Source: Sabulitectum sp036743055 (lineage in GTDB: Bacteria > Fermentibacterota > Fermentibacteria > Fermentibacterales > JCC-6). Taken from it: DNA of 64,000 nt. The stretch is from contig DAINQE010000003.1 in NCBI GenBank assembly GCA_036743055.1, positions 32,898 to 96,897 of the forward strand. The letters are read 5' to 3'. A model generated the notes under the pieces. The model searched no databases. It had not been told where the DNA came from and saw only the letters and a program-made list of their open reading frames with translations. This document shows, piece by piece, positions 9,017-16,329 of this stretch. A program made the position numbers and the translations under genes. Numbering within the stretch: position 1 is the stretch's first letter; every line of letters begins with the position of its first letter.

Positions 9017-11077
9017 ATGCCCATAACGATGCTTCTTCTTATGCTTCTGCCCCCTGTGGTCGCGGAGATCCCTTATGAGATAACCGCCCACGGTCACACA
9101 AGGACCGACGACTTCTACTGGCTCAGGAACATCGACGATCCAGCAGTAATGGATTACCTCACCGCGGAGAACGCCTATGCCGACTCAATGATGCTCCCCC
9201 TGGAAGGCCTCATCGATATACTTCAGAACGAGCTTATCGCCAGGATCCCCGACGATGACTACTCGGTTCCCTACTACAGGAACGGGTGGTGGTACTGGTA
9301 CACCTATCCCGCCGGGGCGGACTACTCGGTGAACATGAGAAGGGCCCATCCCGACGGCGAACCTGAGGTGCTCCTGGACGAGAACCGCTATGGTGAGCTG
9401 CACGACTACTTCGCGGTGGAGATGATGTCCGTAAGCCCGGACAACGGAACCCTGGCCTGGGCGTACGACACCACCGGAGGCCACTGGAATACCCTGGTGT
9501 TCCAGGACATCCGCACCGGGGACACCCTGGACATCATCACCAACGCCTCCGGCGACCTGGCCTGGGCGGCTGATTCCAGGATGGTCTTCTACGGCCTGAA
9601 CGACGAAACCGGCAGGACCGAGCGGATAATGAGAAGGACCATCGGCTGCGATGATGAGGTTACACTCTACAGTGAAGAGGACCCCACCTTCTGGCCCTGG
9701 GTGGAGAACTCCCCCGACGGCGAGTGGATACTTCTTGGTTCAGCCAGCACCCTTGAGACCGAATACAGGATACTTCCGGCATCAGCCCCCAGGGACAGCA
9801 TGATACTCGTACACCCCCGCACCGAGGGGCTGGAGTACTACATCTACCCCGGGGATTCCACCCTGTTCATCGAAACGAACCTCCAGGGGGATAACTACTG
9901 CATAATGACCGCTCCTGTCTTTGAACCGGGCCTGGAGAACTGGACAACGCTCATCCCCCACGACGAGACCACCCTGATTGAAGGGGTTGACGTTTTTGAC
10001 GACTTCCTTGCCATTTCCCTGAGAAAGGACGGGCTCAGGAGGCTGTTCCTGGCGGACAGGAGCACCGGACAGGGCAGGTTCGCCAACCTGGGCGAAGAGG
10101 CCGCCACCTTCTACACCACCGCCAATTACTCCCCCGAGGCGGATTCCATAAGGCTCATATACACTTCCCTTACCACTCCATGGTCCACCATTTCCTATGA
10201 CATAGCAGGGGATTCCGTGCGCATACTCAAGACCCAGTTCGCCGGTGATGATTTCGACCCGGCAAACTACACCGCCCGGAGGATCATGGTGCCTGCTTCC
10301 GACGGCGCGATGATTCCGGTGGGAATGGTCTATCGCACCGACCTCTACTCCCCCGGCGCCAATCCTCTGCTTCTCTATGGATACGGAGCATACGGAATGA
10401 GCCTTGATCCCATGTTCAGCTCGAGCCTTCTCTCCCTGCTGGACAGGGGCTTCATCTACGCCGACGCCCATGTTCGAGGGGGAAGCGAGATGGGCAGGAA
10501 CTGGTATCACCAGGGCAGGACGATGAACAAGATGAACACCTTCACCGACTTCATCGCCTGCGCTGAATACCTCGGGGATCAGGGGATATGCGACGGGGAG
10601 AAGGTGTTCGCAATGGGTGAGAGCGCCGGCGGCCTGCTCATGGGAGCGGTTGCCAACATGCGCCCGGACCTCTGGGCAGGGGTGATCGCCGGAGTGCCCT
10701 TCGTGGATGCCCTTACCACCATGCTTGACCCCACCATACCCCTTACCACCAACGAGTACGACGAGTGGGGCAATCCCACGGAGGATCCGCTGGCGTACCA
10801 GTACATCCTCTCCTACTCCCCTGTGGACAATGTGCACGAAGCAGAGTACCCGGCGATGTACGTGTTCACCGGGGTGAACGATTCCCAGGTGGGCTACTGG
10901 GAACCCGCCAAGTGGGTTGCCTGCATTCGCCGGGTAAATACGGGGAATGAACCGGTGCTCCTCAGGGTGAACATGGGCTCCGGGCACGGAGGCGCCTCAG
11001 GCAGGTACGGATGGCTCAGGGACACCGCGGAGAAGTACGCGTTCATCCTTGAGCAGGCCGGGATGGCTACTGAGTAG
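9017..11077 (+). CDS. Prolyl oligopeptidase family serine peptidase (S9A, oligopeptidase B-like)
   Basis: 686 residues with a signal peptide (MPITMLLLMLLPPVVA), so exported, unlike most oligopeptidase B proteins, which are cytoplasmic. The N-terminal beta-propeller (about 50-410) opens with the family motif TDDFYWLRN. The C-terminal hydrolase domain carries the nucleophile Ser536 in GESAGG; the acid is probably the Asp in TGVNDSQV and the His is in GSGHGG. Family members cleave short peptides after basic residues or proline. It fits with the M16 peptidase 1.5 kb upstream in peptide breakdown. ATG follows CGGAGAAA. The 3' end overlaps the convergent GGDEF gene by 11 bases. Confidence 0.88.
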   Translation: MPITMLLLMLLPPVVAEIPYEITAHGHTRTDDFYWLRNIDDPAVMDYLTAENAYADSMMLPLEGLIDILQNELIARIPDDDYSVPYYRNGWWYWYTYPAGADYSVNMRRAHPDGEPEVLLDENRYGELHDYFAVEMMSVSPDNGTLAWAYDTTGGHWNTLVFQDIRTGDTLDIITNASGDLAWAADSRMVFYGLNDETGRTERIMRRTIGCDDEVTLYSEEDPTFWPWVENSPDGEWILLGSASTLETEYRILPASAPRDSMILVHPRTEGLEYYIYPGDSTLFIETNLQGDNYCIMTAPVFEPGLENWTTLIPHDETTLIEGVDVFDDFLAISLRKDGLRRLFLADRSTGQGRFANLGEEAATFYTTANYSPEADSIRLIYTSLTTPWSTISYDIAGDSVRILKTQFAGDDFDPANYTARRIMVPASDGAMIPVGMVYRTDLYSPGANPLLLYGYGAYGMSLDPMFSSSLLSLLDRGFIYADAHVRGGSEMGRNWYHQGRTMNKMNTFTDFIACAEYLGDQGICDGEKVFAMGESAGGLLMGAVANMRPDLWAGVIAGVPFVDALTTMLDPTIPLTTNEYDEWGNPTEDPLAYQYILSYSPVDNVHEAEYPAMYVFTGVNDSQVGYWEPAKWVACIRRVNTGNEPVLLRVNMGSGHGGASGRYGWLRDTAEKYAFILEQAGMATE

Positions 11078-12035
11078 GCTTCCTCTCCTTGCAGGTGCAG
11101 TTCCTGCCTGACGACTTGGCCCGGTAGAGGGCGGTATCGGCCTTCTTAAGGAGCATGCCCGCGTCGTCTTCGGCTTCCGCCTGGGCGATGCCCAGAGAAA
11201 CGGTCACCGGCGGCAGGACCCTGCCGTCGGTGGTTATTATCTTCGTTTCGCTTATGGTCTTGCGAACCCTCTCCGCCACGATCCACGCCAGCTCCATGGG
11301 CACACCGGCAAGGATGATCACGAACTCCTCCCCGCCGTACCTGGCAGAGAGGTCGGTGGGGCGCAGGCAGTCGGCGGTCATACGGGCCACCGAGGCCAGA
11401 ACGTCGTCACCGGCGTCGTGTCCGTAGCGGTCGTTGTACTTCTTGAAGAAATCCACATCGAACATTATCAGGCTCAGGGGTATCTCGCTCCTCTGGTGGC
11501 GGCTAACCAGCCTGGGCAGCTGAACCTCGATCCACCTGCGGTTCTTCATTCCCGTGAGAACGTCCAGCATGGCGTCCTTCTCGAAACGGCGGCGCATGCG
11601 GATGTTCTCTGTGATTGTGTCGTCGCTTGATCGCATCCTGTCGGCGAGGAGCAGAAGCATGTTGCAGGCGAAGGCGTGGGAGGTGGATATCAGGCCCCAG
11701 AAGGCGGATTCGTCCACCTCCAGTATCCTTGAGGGGGCTTTGGCCACCACGAAAGCCGACGCCGGGCTGTCGTCAATCACCGAGAGCTCCCCAACCGTCT
11801 CTCCCTCATCCAGTATGGCCACAGGGTCGCTTTCCGGGGAATCCAGGTGTACGGTGAGCGAACCGGAGAGGATGATGAAGAGTTTCTGGTTGCTCTGACC
11901 GGACCTGATGAGGACCTGCCCCTTCTCAAGCTCCAGCACCGGGCACTCGGCGAACGACTCGAGCACCTGTTCTTCTGGAACCCTCCTGAGAACGAAAAGA
12001 TCCTTTATATCTTCAGCGGTGAGTTTCTGCGTCAT
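11067..12035 (-). CDS. Diguanylate cyclase with N-terminal cyclic-nucleotide-binding-type domain
   Basis: 322 residues, cytoplasmic. Residues about 20-135 are a CNMP-binding fold (GQVLIRSGQSNQKLFIILSG; GETVGELSVIDDSPAS); the conserved phosphate-cassette Arg seems replaced (SPAS where PRxA is usual), so cAMP/cGMP binding is doubtful. Residues about 152-315 are a GGDEF domain with DVLTGMKNRR, FDVDFFKKYND and an intact GGEEF at 234-238. The product-inhibition site RxxD is present as R225-P-T-D228, five residues before GGEEF. It should make c-di-GMP from two GTP under feedback control. ATG 12035 follows GGAGGGG. Confidence 0.88.
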   Translation of the reverse strand: MTQKLTAEDIKDLFVLRRVPEEQVLESFAECPVLELEKGQVLIRSGQSNQKLFIILSGSLTVHLDSPESDPVAILDEGETVGELSVIDDSPASAFVVAKAPSRILEVDESAFWGLISTSHAFACNMLLLLADRMRSSDDTITENIRMRRRFEKDAMLDVLTGMKNRRWIEVQLPRLVSRHQRSEIPLSLIMFDVDFFKKYNDRYGHDAGDDVLASVARMTADCLRPTDLSARYGGEEFVIILAGVPMELAWIVAERVRKTISETKIITTDGRVLPPVTVSLGIAQAEAEDDAGMLLKKADTALYRAKSSGRNCTCKERKPTQ

Positions 12036-12077
12036 GACCCCTCCAGAAAGTGTATGGTCCGCCAGGGGAATAATATC

Positions 12078-12755
12078 CTAGCGCAGTTCTCCCGAGACAA
12101 CCCGGTACCTGCCGTCGGCCCCCTCGAATCCAGGAACCACGGTATGAAGCACCGCCGCCAGCCTGTTGGCGAGAACCGGATTCCTGTATACAGCTGCGAA
12201 ACCGTAGCCGAACACATAGCGGTACTCCTCAGGTGGAGTCTCCTCGCTGAAGAACTCCTGGCCTGAAAGAGAGAGTTCCAGGGAGACCGGCTCCGGGAAC
12301 CAGTCGGGGTAGTCCTTATCGTATCCCAGCGAGTTCGTGATCAGACACAACAGGTACTCATCGCTCCAGTATCCCGGGCAGTAGTATTCCAGACAGAACC
12401 GCAGGGAGTCTCCCTGAACCGTCAGGTCCGTGAGAGGCCTGTATACCAGGGGCTCCTCCGGAGGCACTTCTATGCCGAACTCCATCAGCAGATCGTTCCG
12501 CCGGTTCTGAAACACACCCAGATCCGGATCGGCGAACTCATCCTCCAGCACCATGAGCGAGGACTCAACCTCCCTGGATGTCCCGGTATCCAGTATGACC
12601 ACCCTGAGCCAGGGGAATCCGCTACCGTCCTGAACTCCGCCGGATTCCCAGGCGAGGTATTCCCCGTCTGACGAAAAACCCGCAAGCCTGAACCAGGCCT
12701 GGTCCGCCGCCTGGGCACAGAGCGCGGCGATGAGAATGGGAGCAAGGAATTTCAC
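12078..12755 (-). CDS. DUF2259-like predicted secreted protein
   Basis: 225 residues from GTG 12755, which has AGGAGG five bases upstream. A signal peptide (MKFLAPILIAALCAQA) leads into RLAGFSSDGEYLAWE and GVQDGSGFPW, which match the opening motifs of the DUF2259 family of secreted proteins (GFSxDGxYxAFE, GxQDGSGFP). No enzyme function is known for that family. The rest is acidic and rich in aromatic residues. It lies 42 bases upstream of the diguanylate cyclase on the same strand, possibly one transcript. Confidence 0.65.
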   Translation of the reverse strand: MKFLAPILIAALCAQAADQAWFRLAGFSSDGEYLAWESGGVQDGSGFPWLRVVILDTGTSREVESSLMVLEDEFADPDLGVFQNRRNDLLMEFGIEVPPEEPLVYRPLTDLTVQGDSLRFCLEYYCPGYWSDEYLLCLITNSLGYDKDYPDWFPEPVSLELSLSGQEFFSEETPPEEYRYVFGYGFAAVYRNPVLANRLAAVLHTVVPGFEGADGRYRVVSGELR

Positions 12756-12802
12756 ATAGCCTCCTTCTTTCGGTGCCTATATGGGGCAATGAGAGGTTTA
12801 TA

Positions 12803-12833
12803 TTGACACCCATCGGTCAACTTTTAATATATA
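12803..12833 (+). promoter_or_regulatory. Candidate promoter for the first 280-residue secreted protein
   Basis: A perfect TTGACA at 12803-12808 is followed by AT-rich sequence in which TATATA (12828-12833) lies after 19 bases and TAATAT (12825-12830) after 16. The paralogous gene downstream has TTGACA at the same relation to TATATT, which supports the 19-base reading. Confidence 0.5.
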
Positions 12834-12874
12834 CAGGTTGCTGAAATTGTTCAGCACTTAAGAGGGAGGGTACT

Positions 12875-13717
12875 ATGAAGTATCTCTTTGTTCTTCTTGC
12901 CATGGCGGCAATGGTCTTCGCAGCCAACGACGGCTGCACCGAAAGCTATGTCTCCATGAATCCGGCCCCGTCGACCGACGACATCAGCCTTTCCGTTGTG
13001 AACGACTGGTCTCTTCCTTCAGGGACGAAGGCCCTTGGTCTCGACATCTTCGAAGCCCCGGGAGCCCTTTATGTTCTGGGAACCGACAACACCAACGGCT
13101 ACATCCAGGCCTGGGACGCTGGCTCGCCCGCGGGAACCCTTCCGCTGGACGCCGCCAACGGCAGCTGCTTCGGAGTGGCCTGGAACAACGAGCCCGACAC
13201 CGACACCTACTACACCAACGACTGGAGCAACCCCAATCTCTTCTACACAGAGGACTTCGGCTCAACCTGGACAACCGTTACCAACCCCGCCAGCAGCAAT
13301 GGCAGGGGCATGGACTTCGACGGCGTGAACTACTGGAGCACCAACGGCACCGGCGGCGGCCTCTGGAGATTCAACCCCGGCGTGGGCCAGGAAAACCTCT
13401 CCACCCCGGAGATTTCCTCGCAGCCCAGCGGCCTTGCAGTATTCCCCTACATGGGTGATGTGGGTGTAGCGGTAACCTGCTACCAGGTCATGAACATCTA
13501 CTTCTACGTATGGGACGGCTCCACCCTGAGCTACCTGGGCATGGCAGCCTGCCCCGGCTCCCCCTACAGGTCCTACGGCCTTGCCTACAGCGAGACCAAC
13601 GATCACCTCTACTGGAGCTACAGCCCCACCAGCGGCACCTATAGCTTAGCCGAGCTTTCCTTCACCATCACCTCCCTCTCCAGGGACACATGGGCAGGGA
13701 TCAAGACCGCTTTCTAG
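12875..13717 (+). CDS. Secreted protein with one Asp-box motif, copy 1 of a tandem pair
   Basis: 280 residues with a signal peptide (MKYLFVLLAMAAMVFA). The mature protein starts NDGCTESYV and is beta-rich with many Trp, Tyr and Gly, as in a propeller. One BNR/Asp-box-like motif is visible at about residues 124-133 (YTEDFGSTWT; consensus SxDxGxTW). C-terminal residues (ELSFTITSLSR, then WAGIKTAF) are almost identical in copy 2. I recognise no named family and see no catalytic set. It is a single-gene unit with its own promoter (TTGACA at 12803), strong AGAGGGAGGG ribosome site and intrinsic terminator, which suggests high expression. A structural or substrate-binding surface role is a guess. 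Confidence 0.7.
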   Translation: MKYLFVLLAMAAMVFAANDGCTESYVSMNPAPSTDDISLSVVNDWSLPSGTKALGLDIFEAPGALYVLGTDNTNGYIQAWDAGSPAGTLPLDAANGSCFGVAWNNEPDTDTYYTNDWSNPNLFYTEDFGSTWTTVTNPASSNGRGMDFDGVNYWSTNGTGGGLWRFNPGVGQENLSTPEISSQPSGLAVFPYMGDVGVAVTCYQVMNIYFYVWDGSTLSYLGMAACPGSPYRSYGLAYSETNDHLYWSYSPTSGTYSLAELSFTITSLSRDTWAGIKTAF

Positions 13718-13733
13718 AACTACTGTTACCATA

Positions 13734-13766
13734 GGGGGAGGAGCGGCGCTCCTCCCCCCTTTCTTT
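13734..13766 (+). terminator. Intrinsic terminator of copy 1
   Basis: An 11-base perfect inverted repeat (GGGGGAGGAGC at 13734-13744, GCTCCTCCCCC at 13748-13758) with a 3-base loop, followed by CTTTCTTT. It lies 17 bases after the stop codon. Confidence 0.85.
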
Positions 13767-13830
13767 GTCCTGCTTCAGGGTTTCCGATTCCTGATTTCCG
13801 CTTCCATATGGCATACCACTTACAAGGGGT

Positions 13831-13863
13831 TTGACAGACAAACCCTCTACCTTTGTATATTTG
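13831..13863 (+). promoter_or_regulatory. Candidate promoter for the second 280-residue secreted protein
   Basis: TTGACA at 13831-13836, 19 bases, then TATATT at 13856-13861. The same stretch also fits the Bacteroidota housekeeping promoter: TTTG (13830-13833) and a perfect TAnnTTTG (TATATTTG, 13856-13863). It is 37 bases before the ATG. Confidence 0.5.
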
Positions 13864-13899
13864 CGGTTCTTATTGTTTCAATGCCTATAAGGAGACTGA

Positions 13900-14742
13900 A
13901 TGAAAACTGCTTATGTTCTTCTTGCACTGGGTTTCATGGCTTTCGCTGACAACAACGGCTGCACGGAAACTGTTTTTCTAGTAAACACCACTCCTCCCAC
14001 CGACGATATCAGTATTTCGGTTGTTAATGAGTGGACTCTCAGCGGAGGTATGAAAGCTCTTGGTCTCGATGTTGTCGAAACCGCGGAACACATATATGTC
14101 CTTGGAGCGGACAATCAGCAAAACCGCATATTTTTCTGGGATCAAGGCAATCCTGCCGGAAGCCTTATTCTTGACGCCGCGAACGACAACTGTTTCGGCA
14201 TCTGCTGGAACAATGATCTTGATACCGAAACCTACTACACAAATGACTGGTATATCCCCAGTCTCTACTACACAGAGGATTTCGGATCCACATGGACCTC
14301 CGGCTCTAATCCGGCAGGCATCGACGGAAGAGGGATGGACTTTGACGGCACCAACTACTGGACAACCAACGGCACCGAAGGCGGCATCTGGAGATTCCAG
14401 CCTGGATCAGGTGCGGAGAACATAGCAACTCCGGAGGTGCCATCACAGCCCAGCGGACTTGCCGTGTTTCCCTATGAAGGTGATCTGGGCATCGTGATAA
14501 CCCCCTACAATCCATCGAACCTTTACTTCTACAGATGGGACGGCAGCGCACTCACCTATCTGGGCAGCACCGCATGCCCCGGCTCTCCCTATGCGTCCTA
14601 TGGCCTCGCATACAGCGAGAACAACGGGCACCTGTACTGGAGCTGTTCCGCATCAAGCGGCGGAAACACCATCACCGAGCTTTCCTTCACCATCACCTCC
14701 CTCTCAAGGAACACATGGGCAGGGATCAAGACCGCTTTCTAG
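13900..14742 (+). CDS. Secreted protein with one Asp-box motif, copy 2 of a tandem pair
   Basis: 280 residues, exactly as long as copy 1 and collinear with it: signal peptide (MKTAYVLLALGFMAFA), NNGCTETVF, YYTNDW, the Asp-box-like YTEDFGSTWT, RGMDFDG, PSQPSGLAVFPYEGD, and the same C-terminus (ELSFTITSLSR, WAGIKTAF). Codon use here is visibly richer in A/T at third positions over the first two thirds, while the last roughly 60 bases are nearly identical to copy 1, so the pair has diverged except at the 3' end. It has its own promoter and terminator. ATG follows AAGGAGACTGA. Function unknown. Confidence 0.7.
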   Translation: MKTAYVLLALGFMAFADNNGCTETVFLVNTTPPTDDISISVVNEWTLSGGMKALGLDVVETAEHIYVLGADNQQNRIFFWDQGNPAGSLILDAANDNCFGICWNNDLDTETYYTNDWYIPSLYYTEDFGSTWTSGSNPAGIDGRGMDFDGTNYWTTNGTEGGIWRFQPGSGAENIATPEVPSQPSGLAVFPYEGDLGIVITPYNPSNLYFYRWDGSALTYLGSTACPGSPYASYGLAYSENNGHLYWSCSASSGGNTITELSFTITSLSRNTWAGIKTAF

Positions 14743-14757
14743 AACCGCTTTATCTTC

Positions 14758-14791
14758 GGAGGGAGGGGCACTGCTCCTCCCTCTTTTTTTT
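14758..14791 (+). terminator. Intrinsic terminator of copy 2
   Basis: Inverted repeat with arms at about 14759-14769 and 14773-14783 (11 pairs, one G-T), loop ACT, followed by eight T. Its sequence (GGGAGGGGC / GCTCCTCCC) is related to the terminator of copy 1, so the duplication or later conversion included the terminator. Confidence 0.88.
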
Positions 14792-14838
14792 GCCCCTGGA
14801 AAGAGATATTTTGCCTGTATCCAACAGAGGGGGAAACC

Positions 14839-15480
14839 ATGAACACCTATCCTGCGGTACGGGATCCGGGATCCATAGAGCTGCTTTTCAGGAACATCAG
14901 AACAAGCGAACAGCCCGACAAGATAACCACCGACTACCTTGCTTCCGTGGGGTTCAGAAGGCAGTCGGACGTTAAGCTCCTTGAGCTTCTTTTCTTCCTT
15001 GGGTTCATAGACAGCAACCTCTCCCCTTCTGCCCTGTGGAGCCAGGCCCACGGAGCCGGGGAAGGGGAATTCGCAGGCATGCTTGCCGAAGCCATTTCAA
15101 AGGCCTACGCCGGGGTATTCGAGGCCTATCCCAGGACAGGTGGCATCGACGGGAAGGCGCTTATGGCCTTCTTCCGCGACAAGACCGGGGTCTCCGATAC
15201 CGAGGCGGCCTACATGGTGCTCACCCTTCAGGTGCTCAGCGACATAGCCGACTTCGGAAGGGCGGAGAAGGCGAAGGAAGGCTCACCGGCGGTGCCGGCG
15301 CAGGGTGACTCCCCTTCGGAGGTCCATAACGGTTCTCCCCTCCCGGATGTATCAGATGAACCCGCGCCCAGGGCGACGCCCCCCGAAGAGGGGCTTTCCC
15401 TTACCATCAACATCCCGGCTGAGGCCATGGACTCGGAGATGACCGAGCTGGTCAAGGCGCTGATCAGAAAGCTGCTCTAG
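14839..15480 (+). CDS. DUF5343-like protein
   Basis: 213 residues, no signal peptide, cytoplasmic. The first 130 residues fit the DUF5343 family: PGSIELLFRNIRTSEQPDKI, a helix-turn-helix-like DYLASVGFRRQSDVKLLELL, FLGFIDSNL and later a long helical part ending in VLTLQVLSDIADF. These resemble winged-helix folds, but nucleic acid binding is not shown. Residues about 140-185 are a low-complexity linker rich in Pro, Ser and Glu; the last 25 residues (SLTINIPAEAMDS, VKALIRKLL) form a short conserved-looking tail. ATG follows AGAGGGGGAAACC. It is a single gene between the tandem secreted pair and the permease. Confidence 0.6.
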   Translation: MNTYPAVRDPGSIELLFRNIRTSEQPDKITTDYLASVGFRRQSDVKLLELLFFLGFIDSNLSPSALWSQAHGAGEGEFAGMLAEAISKAYAGVFEAYPRTGGIDGKALMAFFRDKTGVSDTEAAYMVLTLQVLSDIADFGRAEKAKEGSPAVPAQGDSPSEVHNGSPLPDVSDEPAPRATPPEEGLSLTINIPAEAMDSEMTELVKALIRKLL

Positions 15481-15516
15481 CCGGGAACAAACCCTAACCT
15501 GAACGGAGATATTGAA

Positions 15517-16329
15517 ATGGAGCTGGAGCTTCTTGCCCTGCTCTTCGGGATGGCCTTCCTCTGCGAACTGGTGGATTCAACGCTGGGGATGGGCTATGGA
15601 ACCACGCTTACACCGGTGCTTCTTTTAATGGGATATGAGCCAACGGCCATAGTGCCTGCGATACTGCTTTCCGAACTGATCACCGGCGGCTTCGCCGCCT
15701 TCGCCCACCACAGGGCGGGCAACGCATACTTTGATTTCCGCAACGATACTGAACATTCCATTGTTAAGAAAATGGGCAAACTCGGTTACCTGCCCAGGTC
15801 ACAGGATTCCCGGATAGCCTTCATACTGGGGCTCTGCAGCCTTGTGGGAGCCGCAGGGGCGGCGGTGTTCGCCGTTAACCTGAAGGCTTATCTCACCCCG
15901 CTCATCGGGGTGATAGTGCTTGCCATGGGCGTCCTGATCCTCGCCCGACACAAAAGCCCCGGGAGGTTCAGCTGGCGGAAGGTCACCGGGCTGGGAATCA
16001 CCGCCGCGTTCAACAAGGGCCTCTCAGGAGGAGGTTACGGCCCGCTGGTCACCAGCGGCCAGATACTGTCCGGGGTGAACGGCAAGAGCGCCATCGCCAT
16101 AACCAGCATGGCGGAGAGCTTTACATGCCTGGTGGGTGTGCTCACCTACCTGATCCTGGGAACCACCGTGAACTGGGAACTGGCCCCGCCCCTCGTGGTG
16201 GGGGCGGTGGCCAGCGTTCCTCTGAGCGCTGTACTGGTGAAGAGAATGAACACCCGGAAGTTCACCCTTGTTATAGGGGTTGCCACAACGGCCCTGGGTC
16301 TCCTGACCCTTTACAAGGCGTTCTTCTAG
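15517..16329 (+). CDS. TauE/SafE-family membrane permease
   Basis: 270 residues with about eight hydrophobic segments. It opens LALLFGMAFLCELVDSTLGMGYGTTLTPVLLLMG, matching the first TauE/SafE repeat (GxGGG/GMGYG, then TPVLL), and a second repeat contains AFNKGLSGGGYGPLVTSGQ. The family exports sulfite, sulfonates or small organic anions, or takes up related ions; the substrate here cannot be told. A cytoplasmic loop of about 35 polar residues follows the second or third helix. The stop codon interlocks with the stop of valS on the other strand at the palindrome CTAG (16326-16329). Confidence 0.85.
   Translation: MELELLALLFGMAFLCELVDSTLGMGYGTTLTPVLLLMGYEPTAIVPAILLSELITGGFAAFAHHRAGNAYFDFRNDTEHSIVKKMGKLGYLPRSQDSRIAFILGLCSLVGAAGAAVFAVNLKAYLTPLIGVIVLAMGVLILARHKSPGRFSWRKVTGLGITAAFNKGLSGGGYGPLVTSGQILSGVNGKSAIAITSMAESFTCLVGVLTYLILGTTVNWELAPPLVVGAVASVPLSAVLVKRMNTRKFTLVIGVATTALGLLTLYKAFF

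Noticed and set aside
9782..10987. 401-codon minus-strand open frame opposite the S9 peptidase
   Set aside because: Shadow frame; the plus strand carries intact catalytic motifs.
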